64,000 nucleotides of DNA from Brachycybe producta (taxonomy: Eukaryota > Arthropoda > Diplopoda > Playtdesmida > Andrognathidae): NCBI GenBank assembly GCA_036925085.1, contig JAUPFP010000067.1, positions 372,001 to 436,000 on the forward strand. Reading direction: 5' to 3'. The position numbers and the translations under genes were made by a program. Positions 12,801-25,107 of this stretch are shown piece after piece (the first letter of the stretch is position 1; each line of letters begins with the position of its first letter). The notes under the pieces are model-generated. The model worked only from the letters and a program-made list of their open reading frames with translations. It had not been told where the DNA came from and searched no databases.

Positions 12801-15800
12801 GGAACAAGAATTCTACCTAAAATTAATTCTCATAACACTAAACAAAATTAACGCATCAATTTTCAAATTTGCTTGGGACAGTTTCTTTGTTAAAAAAAAA
12901 AATCCTGTTTCAACACGAAAAACTTGTAAAAGTCAGTGACCAGGTCTCTTGAATTCCCTTCTTTTTTGAAAAATAAATTTATAACAAACACTTTGCAATC
13001 GATTTTGAATGATTTGTTTCAATGATTTGTTACTTTTTTGCCGTTTTCATCCTTATTACGATATTTTAGTACCGTTACAATACATTAAAAGATGTTTCTA
13101 GAGGGTAGATGTATTTTTTTGTGTTAAAAAACACACAAAAAAAAACACCTGCCTCTGCCTTCTATTTCGTGTTAAACGGTTTCCACTGTTTATATAAAAA
13201 TATATAATAAATTTTGTAAGTACGTCTGTTGTCAACTTTCTCACCAAAAAGTCAACTGAGAAAACAGGAAAAAATGAAAATAACACTCAAAAAATGTTAT
13301 CTTATCAGAATGTTTAAGTTTTCCTTGCATACCTTACGTAATTTCAAAAAATATATCACAAAAGCAATAAAAAATATATTTACTGTTGCAATAATAGCCC
13401 TGATAAAAAGCTCCGGATAAAAGTTTCTGACAGTTATCGCAGTTCGTAGCTTTACTAAATGTATGCATGGCAAACATGTGATCCGTCATCGAACATTCGG
13501 CCGGATTCGTGTTGTCACTACAAAAAAATATATATACACAACCAACGCAATTAACAACGGATGGCAACGACACAATGGTCACAATTCGGACTCACAGCGC
13601 AGTCTTAAGAGTTTCGACCCACTTGTTTTTCATCTCTTCCGTTTTTGCATACATCGTGTACGCCGTAGTATTGTACTGATGAACCAGGTACCAATAATGA
13701 CTCCACTGTTCGTATTTATAAAAAATAAAAGTAGAAAAAATAAATTATAGCTCAAACCACTACAGAATAATCGACGAAGGAAAAAAAAATTTCTTCGAGC
13801 TAACAATTACGATGGTTTGAGAACAGCTCTCGTTTTTGAACTCTTGATTATTCTGTCATTGTTAAATTACAACTCTGGAGTATTATAACTATGGAGTGTT
13901 ATAACTAGGGCTCGGATTTTGATGCAATATCAACCGGAATGTTTCTCAATTTGTGGCCCAAGAGTCAACTGTGAAGTAGTCATCATTAGAGCGACTGCAA
14001 TTATGTCATTTCTAATAAAAAAAAAGCTAGGTAGAGAGGCTAGATGTCTGGTTACTATTAGTTGTCAACTAGAGTTCTAGCTTCTAACCATTGTTTTTAA
14101 ATTAGGAAGAACAATTGTTTTTTTTATTATCTAAACGATTCACTTCACAATTGGCACTTGGGCCACATATTGAGAAACAGTCCGGTTGATATTGCATTAA
14201 AATCCGAGCCCTAGTTATAACATAACATGTATTTTTCGTCATTTTTTCTATTTTGCACAAAATTCAAAATTTACTAAAAAAACCAAACAATATGCATATT
14301 TTTAAAATTTAACTTTGCATAAAAGTAATGGCTTTCTTAATTATTACCTTATCTCTTCCTCCTCGAGTCGTAACTTCCTCAATCTTATACTCGCAGAGGA
14401 TAATGGCCTCTTTAAAGCTGTACTGCTCTCCCTTTACGCAAAAAAAATGACATACCTCGATAAATTTATCATAAATCAATCACAAAACGAAACAATAAAT
14501 TAAGCAAATTGAATGCAACTAACTGTACAGATGCAATGTAACAAGCAATTAGTTTTTTTTTCTCTCGATTAGAAAATATTACAAGCGAGCAAACATTAAA
14601 GAAATCTTTTTTTAAAAAAAATGCGTAGAAACAACGATTCAAAATGTGAAGAACGGAGTCATTTTTACCCCCATCAACTTATCCATAATCTGAGTAGGTT
14701 CCAAAGAAAGAGACAAGATACAATCAAGATGTGAAATGAATGGATCACCGCAACCACCGATCGGAAAGAGAAACTCAATGTTAAAGGTGATTAATTAAAA
14801 AGATTAACATTAAAAACAAGCAACAATGAGGAGAAGAGAAAAACAAAACTGTTTGACGCTATGTTAGGATGCAAAATCTAGATTTCAGGTTCTATTAGTG
14901 TTTCAGAAGAAACTTGTAAAAGAAATTCAAAATTTAGTTGAAACGGAAAGAGGAAACGTAAACTATAATTTTATTTTCGCGACCGTTTTCTTTGAAAAAC
15001 TTTAATTTCCGTTAAGGATTTTGGTTACAATATTCGAAAGAATTTATTTTACACCTTTTTGTATTATGCTAAATTTTCTTACGCATTTTAAAGTTCATTG
15101 AACTAAAAAATGTCCATTTTGCTAACTATCTTTCGTTCGTTTTGGAAAATCAAAATTCGGAAAGGCGTTTAAAATGCCATTTGGTTGCCTACAGCCATAT
15201 GAGTAACTTTGGAATCGCAAAATAGACCCTGCCGCATGCGTATTTATGCACTGTCTCTTAAGTTGTCCTGAAGAGGGCTCCATAAAAAAATACTTGTGTA
15301 AATTGCAAGGTAGATGGCGCCATGCAACCTCCATAGATGGCAAACTACACTCGTCGCCAATTAATTGAAATGGAATGCACCCTTTTAGCTCTAAAAAGCG
15401 TCCGAAACAACCTTAATTATCAGAGCACGTGGACAAACTTAACCCAGAACATAATATAAGTGAAGAGAGAGCACGTGTGTAGAAATAGCGATGACGCAAT
15501 TAAAAGTTTGCCACGTGAAAAACAAGGAAGAATGTGAGTCATAGAGTTGAAGAAGTATCGGTACATTTCTATGAGAAGAGGGCTAGTGGCGCCATCTAAC
15601 GCTACAAAAACAAAAGAAATGATCTACTTGCAGTCTTAAATTTTATAATTTAGGGTTCAATAGAAAATAAAAGTTTCAACAAGACGTCTGTTATTTGTTA
15701 GAATTAAAAATAGTGTTCAGAAATTGTTACGATTTTAAGTGTTTATCAAAGAACCAGACACTCGACACAAACAACAAAAGACTTAACCGACAAAAACACA

Positions 15801-18800
15801 ACTTTTCATCAGAAGAAAACTCAACGAATGTTCATTTAAACTTACCCTCGTTGACTTACACATCATCATCACGCGATCAAACACGAAAACATATCTACAT
15901 AAATACGATTAATTAAAAAAAAAACCAACACAAATTCTAGGTTCAAGAAAGTGAACAATCGAGATGACATTTCACCTGTTTTTCAGCTTGTTGTTCTCTT
16001 TGTGGCAACGAATTTTCAGTTCTCCGTCACGTAATAACCGACCGTAATCCTTGAGTTCCATATTTTCAGGCTAGAGTAACAGAAACTCCAAAGTTAATCA
16101 TCGTATCTCTTCAAGACACAGAATATTAGGATTATTTTTAAAACCATAATGAGATCAGTGATGCTGCTCTGAATGTCTCTAATTATTTGAAGTGCTTCGT
16201 TGTCTCGCTTTACTTCGTTGATATACTGAGAGAGATCCTTTAAAGTGGAGAAAAATGCGTTTCAGTTGCTTTAAAGAAACTTGAAAGTGTCTTAGAAACT
16301 AGAAGGGTAGCTAGATCACTTGCGGGCATTTTGATGTTGATATCTTTCAAAATAAGCTTTTTATGTGAGTTTCAAGCGTTTGAGCATTGTCGCTTTTAGT
16401 AGAAGGTATTTTTTAATTTTACTACTCTTCTAGTTTCTAAAACAATTTCTAGTTTCCCTCAATTTTGCTCCTCAAAATTAAATAATCAGCTGCTTCCAAC
16501 CATCTTAATAAAACGTTTATTTTGAAAGATACCAACATCAAAATACTATTAAATTATGCAGTTACCGTTCTAGTTTCTAATGCATTTTCAACTGAAACTA
16601 GAAGAATTAACGAAGGTGTTAAAAGTATTTTAATGATATATTTAAAATTCACTTTTAAAACCAGTATGAAACAATATTTCTCGTAAAGTTTCATATTTTG
16701 ATAATAGTAATTACTAGGGCCAGGATTTTTATGCAATATTAAGCAAATGTTTCTCAATCTGTGGCCCAAGAGCCAAATGTGAAGTAACAATCCCGGTTTT
16801 ATTAGATCAACCAACAATTACGATTTTGTTCAATCAAAAACTCTGGTTAGAGGCTAGTACTCTAGTTGACAACTGATAGTAACCAGACATCTAGCCTCTA
16901 ACCAGTCTTTTTTGATTAGAAAAAGCATAATTGCAGGTTTAACTATAAATATGATGCAGATTACTACAAAATTGGCATTTGGGCCACAGATTGGGAAACA
17001 TTTACTTGCTATTTGCATAAAAAAACATTATTCTCGCACGTTTGTTTCTGCATACAATTTCAAGTAAATCTAGAAATAATCCTTCAAAAGGCGTAACATT
17101 TGTTTATAACAATTTATCTTTTAAGTTCCCTCTTCGTTCCGTCTTACCAACATCGCATCTAAAGCTGCTTCTAGACTCGCGTAGTCTTCGTGACTTTCCA
17201 TAGTGTTCTTCTTTAATTCCGTTAGAAACAAATGGTATTTGAGGACTCGCTGCATCGGAACAGACAACAGATCGCGAAGTTTAAATTTTCCATCGTTGTA
17301 TGCCATTTGACTTTGCTGAAAATTTAAGTTTTATTTAACAAAAAAATACGTTACAAATTCAAATCACATATTAAATACATGACATACCAGAACAATCTGA
17401 TTAATGGCATCATTTTTGTTACAAAGTTCGTCAATCAGTTCTTGAGCTTTCGGTAGATTGGAGCAGTAATCACCGTAAATTACAAACTGGTCCTTCCAGT
17501 GAAGGAAACAGTTGCTCAGTTTCGATACGTTCCCGCAGGATTTCACTAATTCGCTATGAAATCCATTGTGAATTTCAGACAACTCCTGATTAAAATATAT
17601 AACAGATATTAATGTCCTAAAAATAAAAAACCTTTTTCAACCCATTTTAAAAAACTAGAAGAGTAAAATAAGAAACCAATATTTTTAAAAAAATAGAACT
17701 TTTTATGGTAATTTTTTTAATTCGATTTTTGGCAGTTCTGACGTAATCATGTGCTTACAAAAAGGAACCATTATGAAATTACTTTACTCTTCCAGTTTCT
17801 AATAATGTTTTATCAACAGCAACACAAAATTAAAGTAAACCTTTATATTCATAAAGATAATTTTGCGGTCCTCGGCTTTGACTATACTTCTTAAAGGACG
17901 AACAAAATTTGTTCCAATCTTGTTAAGTACTTCCAGGTAATTCTTTTCAGTCTCTACGAGTTCACGAATACAATAGTCTCGCTTTTCGACCGGTGCTTGC
18001 GGAATAACCGGCACCTAAAGACGAATCGATCATTAGCCAATTGTAAAACAAAATCGTAAAGTTCTTCAAACATAAAACCAAAAGAAAGCCAAATAATTAA
18101 ACAACAACAACAACAAAAAAGAACGCACCTCGAACCTGGTCTTTTGTAATGAGCACAAATCCTCGTAAATACCTTCCTCTTCGTGCAAAAGACCAGAATT
18201 GATCTCATCGTACTTATAACATTCTTCGTAATCCTCACTAACATAATGTTAACGGATGGATGCAGACACAATGGTTATTACGTATTTTTATTGGTCGTGA
18301 CGATGGGATGTGCAAAGTGGTAGTAGTAGTAGTAGTAAGTTACGACAGCAGACACAACAGCAATACAAAAGACATAAATAGAGAAAAAATAAAAGACATT
18401 GCAGTTTAGCCATGCGTAAAAAACATAAAATAATTAAAAAGCAAACATCTACTGTATTAAAAGAACAATGAAAAAAAAATCAAATGCAAACGAACTTAAA
18501 TAAGGTTGCAAAAAAATAAACATTCCGATAATAAAAGTAAACACGTTCAAGACCTCAAAGATAGACTAAAAGGATGTTTTTATTAACAGCTGATTTTCAA
18601 CTCTTGATAATTTTACGTTACACGACAAATACTAAGGAGAAATTGAAAGTGTGCTAGAAATTAGAAGAGTAGCTAAATCACTTTATAGTATTTTAATGTT
18701 GATATCTTTCATAATAAACTTTTTATACACAAAAATTTGAAAAAATGTTGGTGAACCATTTTCAAATTCCCATAAAAAGGTTAATTTAAAATATATCAAC

Positions 18801-21800
18801 ATGAAAATACCCTTCTATCCCAGCTACCCTTCTAGTTTCTAAAACACTTCAAAGTTTAACCTGAAATACCCAAAGATACCTGAAAAAAAATGTAACCAAA
18901 GTTCAAAAACCAGCTTAATTTTGCGGGGAAAAAAACTCCCCACTCCCCCTGTATTCTAAAACGTTTTCAATTAAGAAGTCTATTGAGAATTTTTACACGT
19001 TACTTTGTTCAAGCTCTAAGTCATAGTTACTTTTTAAAGTTCCTGTAGCAAAACAAGCTGATGAACTAAAAGTAAAATTCCATAAAAGTCTATTCAAACA
19101 TCTTAAAATGAAGATCAATTAAGGATCGATCACCTATACCTTAGACACCCCCTGACCGTCAACTAGTTTTCTATTGATTGAATCGACTAAGAATTTTTGT
19201 AACCATAAAACTCCGGTTTAAGTTAGTCACATAAAGTAACTAGGGTACGTGTTCACTGATAACAGTACAAACGAAATAGAAAGTTATCGAATATTTCACC
19301 AGTATTTTGAAAAAAGTGTCTTAAAAACTAGAATAGTAGGCCAAAATACTAAAAGCAGACAGCTGAGGATAAAAAGATGGAATATTGAAAAAATTAAAAG
19401 TTCCTTAAAAATTAGAATAGTAGGCGTAAACGTACTTAAAGTACTTATGAAAATTTGAAAATGTAATTTTTTTCATAATCAAAAAATGTCCTGAAAAAAA
19501 TACTACTATATACTAAATATTTTTCAAAATTCATCTCTATAAAACGTTTCTTCTGAAAAAAAATATTTTCCTAAAAATATTTTTTGCTTTTGTCTAACTT
19601 CTAACAATTTTTGAAAGTTCCTTCTGCAAAAAAAAATTAAATTCACCTTGAATCTAAATAAATGCCAGTTTTCTTTTGTTATCTGTCACTGGTGGACTGA
19701 AGACTTCAAAAAACATGTATTTTCTAAAGGAATCATCATAAAATTACCCTTAAACCCATTCATTTTTCTATTCTAGTTTGTTTTGGTAAATTTCAATTTC
19801 ATAGAAATCCAACCAGAAATTATTACTTGCAATAAGATTTAGTCACATTTTCCTAGCAGTAATAAAAGCGAATTTCGTCAATATTAATTACAAATATTAA
19901 AAGAGCAAGCTGAAAAACATCAAATTCGAAACTTAATTATTAAGACCAAAAGTTTGCAAAACAAAAAAATAAATTCCAACCACTTTTGGGTGCATTACGA
20001 TACCACATCGGTATCACATGTTGAAAAAATAATCAGTTTCATTCTAAATAAAAATGCAAAAAAACGCACAAATTATATAATCTTTGGAAATTTGCATAAA
20101 TTTTACAGAATTTTACTTAATTCTTAAAAGATTAACTTTTTTTCACAAGAAAAAAAAATCAACAAGGGAACCTTTTAAAACTAAATCATTTGATTTTTGA
20201 ATTTTCTATTATTTTAATAGCATAAAATCAACAACTTTCTTACTTATTTTGCAATTTTCAAGTTTGTATAAAACGCATAATTTCTAAAAATCAATTTGCA
20301 CATAAATTAATATTTTCTTTGCATTTTTTTTGGCCTTATTAATTACGAATATAAAAAAAATCAAATAATTGTTATGCAAATTAAACAATTAGCACAAAAA
20401 AGAAAAAATAGATTAGTATTGGTATTATTTATATATTTTAAAATATCAGATACATGCCATATGTATGCTACAAGCTGTAAAACAAAAAGCAACGACCGAC
20501 ACAACAACAATACAACTTACGATGACCTTTTAACAGGCCCTTTTTAAATGAAGAAAAGTTTCCTGAAAATCGCCTCAAAAAAAAGACCCCAAAAAAAAAA
20601 CCCCCCCAGAACAGAATCACAAAAAAAAAAACATATACGACTACCTCGTTGAGCTTAAAAGTAACGTAGCAAAGATCCTCGTAGACGTCTTCCTCGCGAC
20701 GTCGACGCTGCGAACCAGGACGGAGAAGCAACCGATCGTACTGATTCTCCTCGACCGCGGGAGAAGAAGCATTATGACTGTATGTATGTAAATATCGAGT
20801 CATAACGCAAACACGGAACAAACAACAAAAACAAGTTCCCAAAAGAAGTAAAAAGAAAAACAACGCAGCTCGCAACAAATAAAAAAAAAAATAGGGAACA
20901 AGAAACGAAAAATACGTTCGTTTATTAAAAATAAAGTGGAGGAGGTGGGTTTAGTCGCGCTACAAAGCTCACAAACAAACAACAATAGCAAGAAAACGCA
21001 TGAATGAATAATACCAAAAAAAAAAAAAAAGTTGTTCTTACTTGGCTAAATCTTCGAGGTTACGATAGATATCATCGTTGTAGTAGTCGTGGTCCGGAGA
21101 ACGAGCGCCATACGATGGAAAACCTCTGAAACGAAACAATTTACGGCGTTAATTATCAAATGCTTACTCGTACTTAACGTCACATCATGATTTATGAATC
21201 TTCGTTCAACAAAACAACCAAAAGACTATTGATAAAACACCTGATTGATGTTCTTTGTACTTTAGGGCAGTTAGATAGTTTGGATAATGTGTTTAGAACC
21301 TATAAAAAATAACATAAAACAATGCGTTAAAATTGTTAAAACGTCCTGAAACAATCGTGAAAAAGTGATACAAAGTAACCAGACAAAGAATTGATAGTTC
21401 GAGAGATGTTTTGACAAGTTTACGAAACAAACTTACTCTTCCGAAGTCCGTGTAGTCGAATAACATGTGAGGTTCGAACAAATCTCTCGCAGGAAGATCG
21501 AATATTCGGGGACAGGCATGAAGAAACGCTCGAATGTTTTTCAGGCACAGAAACTACAAAAATAACATATTTTGATTAAGAATACAAGTAGATGATTTTC
21601 TTTTGTGTGTGTAACGTTAGATGGCGCCACTAGCCCTCCTCCCATAGAAATGTACTGACACTCTTCTCTTTATATTATGTGTTCTGGGTATAAGTTTGTC
21701 ACGTGCTGATAATTAAGCTTATTTTGGACGCTTTTACACCTAAAAGGCTGCCTTCTATTTCAACTAATTGGCGGCTAGTGCAATTTACACAAGTATTTTT

Positions 21801-23008
21801 CTATGCAGCCCTCTTAATGAAACGACAAAAACTTGGCAAATCCCGATTGAAAAAAAAGTAAAAACCTTAAAAATGCCAATTAAAATGAGAAAATCATTAA
21901 TAAAATTTAAAAAAAGGAAAACAACCTAAGAAAAACAAAAATAAAATAACTTTCTAGTTTAGCGCCAAAAAATCAAACTTCCGGTTTTATTTCCGTTTGA
22001 CTAAAATGTATACGACAACATGACGTAAAAATCTTGAGTCAAATTAAGAGTAATTTGCATAATTTTGCAACAAAAAGTAAACATTAGATACGCCATATTG
22101 GGGCACCCTTTTAATCAAAATAATAACTTTTTAAACGACGCCCTGTGCTTCAGGATTTAACTGATGACAGGTGGAGATGCCGCTGCATGTCATTATCGAC
22201 ACAATTTTATTGAGATATGTGACGTCATGATGAGCAACTTGCTAAGCGCTGAATTAACGCAATAATTCATCATTTATATCAAAATGTGACATTATCAGGA
22301 TATTTAGTTGCCCTAAAAACGGCGTACTTCTTTAGTAAATTAGGAAAAAAATGGGCTAAAAATACAGCTAAAGAATAGATAATGAAACGTTACGAAAGTG
22401 GAGTTTCTATTTAATAAACATAAACAGAGAACCGCCTTTCATAAGCAATAATAATCAAGATCGTACTCGAAGCACTCGGGAGAAAACGCCCGACGATTAA
22501 AGAGCTAACTCTAAACACTCTGATCTAAACCATCTATGAAAAATTTATAGGATAAAGACATCAGGAGCTTACTCCAATTCGCCTTTATAAACGCCACAAT
22601 GACAGATTCAGAGCGTAAAATAGCTCATTTGTAGCGTTTTTAAGATACCGTATAAAGTATATAAAGCAAAAAGAGCTTCACAAGTGACATCATCATAACA
22701 ACAATCAATTACGGAGTCAGCTCTGAATGATTTTGAAACTTCTATTTCAATAATGAAATCTTAAAGGAGCTAGCACGTAATGATCCAAAAGAACTAACCT
22801 GAGACATTTGAGGCCTCAAGTTGATTTCCTTGAGGTCGACGCACCCGGGAATAAGATTGTTGAGAAGATGGCAAAGTAACACACCATCTCGAAGAGTATT
22901 CGCAAGATCTATTACTTGAGCATTTCTCCATTTTACCCGATGATCTGGCGGTAAAACTTGGCAACGAACTAACCAGTCGGCGCACTCCTTCCACAGCACA
23001 TCCGCCAT
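9886..23008 (-). CDS. VAV: VAV-family Rho/Rac GEF
   Basis: Signalling adaptor and Rac/Rho exchange factor activated by tyrosine phosphorylation. Exons (transcript order): 22799-23008, 21437-21553, 21241-21299, 21042-21125, then EITHER 20645-20777 OR 18129-18237, then 17841-18014, 17388-17585, 17148-17315, 16145-16237, 15976-16070, 15846-15894, 14348-14431, 13596-13705, 13384-13517, 12249-12299, about 11559-11618, 11310-11482, 10619-10854, 10429-10522, 10105-10347, 9886-9945. Lengths sum in frame to 874 or 866 residues; family members are about 850. Domains: CH (1-115), acidic Tyr region with D-I-Y (about 130-200), DH (205-390), PH (about 412-530), C1 zinc finger (about 540-590), SH3 (about 606-664), SH2 with F-L-V-R (about 690-785), C-terminal SH3. 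All joins agree in phase except one less certain donor (GTTGGT at 11558). Head-to-head with TTC19. Large introns carry A, H, J and L repeats. Confidence 0.95.
10938..11250. repeat. Family A element in VAV intron
   Basis: Left end TTAAGGTGGTTTCAGAG, then CGCCTCTCGAACCTC. The right end has AGAGAATAATCAAGAGTTC. Arms are inverted copies. Confidence 0.8.
11825..12100. repeat. Family L, GGTTCGGAACCGGTT-rich repeat in VAV intron
   Basis: Two rounds of an imperfect unit with many self-complementary blocks: AGAACCGAACCG, GGTTCGGAACC and GAACCGGTTCT recur on both strands. No second copy elsewhere in the window. Confidence 0.6.
13905..14214. repeat. Family H palindromic element, copy 1 (VAV intron)
   Basis: Inverted ends CTAGGGCTCGGATTTTGATG and the exact inverse at 14195-14214. 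Inner arms carry CTCAATTTGTGGCCCAAGAG and GGCACTTGGGCCACATATTG. TTATAA flanks both sides. The centre contains a family G-like palindrome (GAGGCTAGATGTCTGG). Confidence 0.85.
15255..15605 (-). repeat. Family J dispersed repeat, copy 1 (VAV intron)
   Basis: Read on the minus strand it starts GTTAGATGGCGCCACTAGCC and ends around AATACTTGTGTAAATTGC. It matches 21607-21830 in the opposite orientation, with extra internal sequence. Confidence 0.7.
16262..16610. repeat. Family A element plus partial arm (VAV intron)
   Basis: GAAACTAGAAGGGTAGC near 16300 pairs with CTACTCTTCTAGTTTCTAAA near 16420. A further partial arm pair lies at 16520-16610. Confidence 0.75.
16714..17035. repeat. Family H palindromic element, copy 2 (VAV intron)
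   Basis: Starts CTAGGGCCAGGATTTTTATG. Inner arms share CTCAATCTGTGGCCCAAGAG and GGCATTTGGGCCACAGATTG with copy 1. The right end has diverged. The central G-like core GAGGCTAGTACTC / CTAGCCTCTAACCAG is retained. Confidence 0.8.
17640..17810. repeat. Truncated family A element (VAV intron)
   Basis: AAACTAGAAGAGTAAA and TTACTCTTCCAGTTTCTAA in inverted orientation around an AT-rich loop. Confidence 0.6.
18129..18237 (-). CDS. VAV: VAV alternative exon 5B (acidic/Tyr segment)
   Basis: 109 bp, TAG acceptor, GTGCGT donor. Same phase pattern as exon 5A: one leading T, ends GAG|GT. Encodes 36 residues with [10 protein letters not shown], a second version of the segment in exon 5A. Read after 5A, its first codon would be TGA, so the two exons cannot be joined in one productive mRNA. 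Confidence 0.85.
18593..18925. repeat. Family A element (VAV intron)
   Basis: TTAGAAGAGTAGCTAAATCAC near 18660 and CAGCTACCCTTCTAGTTTCT near 18820. The inner arms GATATCTTTCATAATAAAC and AATATATCAACATGAAAATA are inverse copies. Confidence 0.8.
20645..20777 (-). CDS. VAV: VAV alternative exon 5A (acidic/Tyr segment)
   Basis: 133 bp, flanked by CAG acceptor and GTAGTC donor. It starts with one base (T) completing the codon AA|T left by the upstream exon and ends on a codon boundary (GAG|GT). Encodes 44 residues ending E-E-D-V-Y-E-D-L-C, the position of the third regulatory tyrosine of VAV proteins (Y174 in human VAV1 numbering, from family knowledge). See exon 5B and the finding on mutual exclusion. 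Confidence 0.85.
21607..21830 (+). repeat. Family J dispersed repeat, copy 2 (VAV intron 1)
   Basis: Begins GTTAGATGGCGCCACTAGCC, continues through GTCACGTGCTGATAATTAAG and ends near ATTTACACAAGTATTTTTC. Inverted relative to 15255-15605. Confidence 0.7.
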
Positions 23009-23934
23009 CTTTTGTTCGTTTATTTTCTCTCATTAGCGACTAATTTTGCGAGAAAAGAAAATACACCAGCCGCCGATAGCGTAATTTTATACAGTGGTGC
23101 CAAATTAGTAAAATCGAGATTCTCGGGGAAGTTCATTTTACATAATATGCATTTTTTCAACTTGTTTGTTGTAAAAAAATTGCCCCAATAAATTATATTA
23201 TTTCACAAATAGAAACATAATCACGATTGTTATGCATTAACAATAACATTAGTATGCAGTGAGTTGAATTTGAACTACTTGACATGTAAACCATATCTTT
23301 GAATCAGTAATCTGGCAACTGTGATGAAAAATATCGTATTAAACAAATGTATATCGATATGACACATTCTAAAATTAACGATAATTTCAGAAGAACAGTG
23401 CTGTCAACTTACTAAACAAAATTATCCTTTAAAATCGAATTAAATAGCAACTTTTTTTTTACTTAAAATAAAATACCCTTCTACGTAAATAAATAAATAA
23501 ATATAATATAGTTAACAATTCACTGAGCATTATTCATGTGTAAATTTAAAATATCTCTAAAAAAAACTTTAAAATTAAATAACATTGAGCAAATATAAAA
23601 AAAGTATATCCCTATAATATTAGAAATATCCCTAATTGTAACCACAAGGTTACAGCAAGGTCGACATGTAACGTGGCTCCATCTAACGCCAATGAACCGC
23701 AACTGCAAAGAAATTCGTCAGCTGTGCCAAAAACTGAGGTCAACTTAGGTTAACCTACTGAGTATGTTGCAATATTTTGCCAAAAAACACATGACCGGCT
23801 CAAATTAGAAGCAAAAACGCCCGCAAAAACAATAAACAAAAGCTGATTGCAAGCATTGTATTCCATAACACGTAAAAAAAAGAAACCTTTGCATTAAATT
23901 CTGTGTTTAAAATCGACTTTTTATTGCATTTAGA
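23009..23934. promoter_or_regulatory. Head-to-head spacer, VAV (-) / TTC19 (+)
   Basis: 926 bp between the two start codons, so both promoters and 5' UTRs must lie here or in unseen upstream exons. No convincing TATA box can be placed. An AG acceptor-like sequence directly before the TTC19 ATG (23931-23933) would allow a spliced 5' UTR. The rest is AT-rich with no gene seen. Confidence 0.5.
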
Positions 23935-25107
23935 ATGGCAAACCGGCTTGTTGAAAGTCTTCTTCGTCGATTTGTTACCTTTGAAGCTGCTTTCAGAATC
24001 AAACCAAGAGGCTTCAGTACAAAGAAATGGCCATTGCCAACCTTTCAACGAGGATGTGGACCTCTGTATAGATAAAAGAAATGGGGTTTTAGTTAATTTG
24101 TTGAATTTTTATGTAATTTATATCGAATCTTAACAGGAAATTGTGTCGTTTTGCAACTTACGCTGGTTTACTTTCGTCGTTGGGGCTTTCTACGGATGAT
24201 TCGAAGAATAATGAAAAAGGACCGAGACATCACATTGAAGAAACGATCAAAAGAGCTATTTACAACCAACAGGTTTATGATCGAAACCGAAATATGGGTA
24301 AAAATCTAATTTTTAGATTCGTATATTTCTTTATAGAATGGTGAGTTGAACGTGGCCGAACAACAACTTCACTTGGCTCTGAAGATGGCTCAAGAAACTC
24401 TAGACTCAGAAGCAATAACTTACATTTACGACATAATGGCAAACGTTGCGGTTGAAGCAGGTCGCTTAGACGAAGCAGAACGATTGTTTCAGGAGACAAT
24501 GAAGAGACTCGTACAGAACGGAAAAGCAACAAACGACGATTCGATCCTCGAAATCTCGGTAAAACTCGCAGAAATCTACTCGATCAAAGGCAAGATTGTC
24601 GAAGCCGAGACTGGATTCGTCTACTGTATCGAAAACCTACAAAAGAAGATGGATTCCGGTATTACGGACGACAACACGATAATGTTGTGGGCGATGTGTG
24701 AAGATTCTTACGGTCGGTTTCTCATGGATGTTGGTCGTTTTAAGGAAGCGAGGACGCATTTCGAACACGCTTTGGACGTCTGTAAACGTGTCAACGGTCC
24801 GATGCACCCTCAGACTTTAGTTCTGATTAATAATTTGGGCGGTGCCAGTTTTATGAGTGGCGAATACGCAGCTGCGGTCGATCATTTGAAGAACGCAGCG
24901 AACATAGCGAAGGTCACCGGTTCTTCTGATCTCTCTGCTTATTATCGGAACCTCGGAATGATCTATTTACAAATGGGACACGTCAAACAAGCCGAGAATG
25001 CTTGCCGGCAAGCCAGAGATACGGCTTCGAAACACAGCGATTTCGAGCGAGAGGCAAGAGAATGTCTCGAAGAAGTTGCACTGTCAAAGAAACAATCGTT
25101 ACAATAA
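23935..25107 (+). CDS. TTC19: TTC19-like mitochondrial TPR protein
   Basis: Inner-membrane-associated TPR protein needed for respiratory complex III maturation (family knowledge). Exons 23935-24065, 24137-24272, 24337-25107 (TAA) join in phase to 345 residues; human TTC19 is about 380. The N-terminus is arginine-rich, amphipathic and low in acidic residues (M-A-N-R-L-V-E-S-L-L-R-R-F...), as expected for a mitochondrial presequence. A short hydrophobic stretch follows in exon 2. Exon 3 carries the TPR array, with the family signature I-T-Y-I-Y-D-I-M-A-N and a later G-P-M-H-P-Q-T-L-V-L. The first ATG in this frame gives the presequence, which supports the start. AATAAA occurs at 25138. Confidence 0.93.

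Noticed and set aside
14669..14790. Minus-strand open block in a VAV intron with splice-like edges
   Set aside because: It would insert about 36 residues into the PH domain where no family member has any. The flanking exons already join in phase without it.
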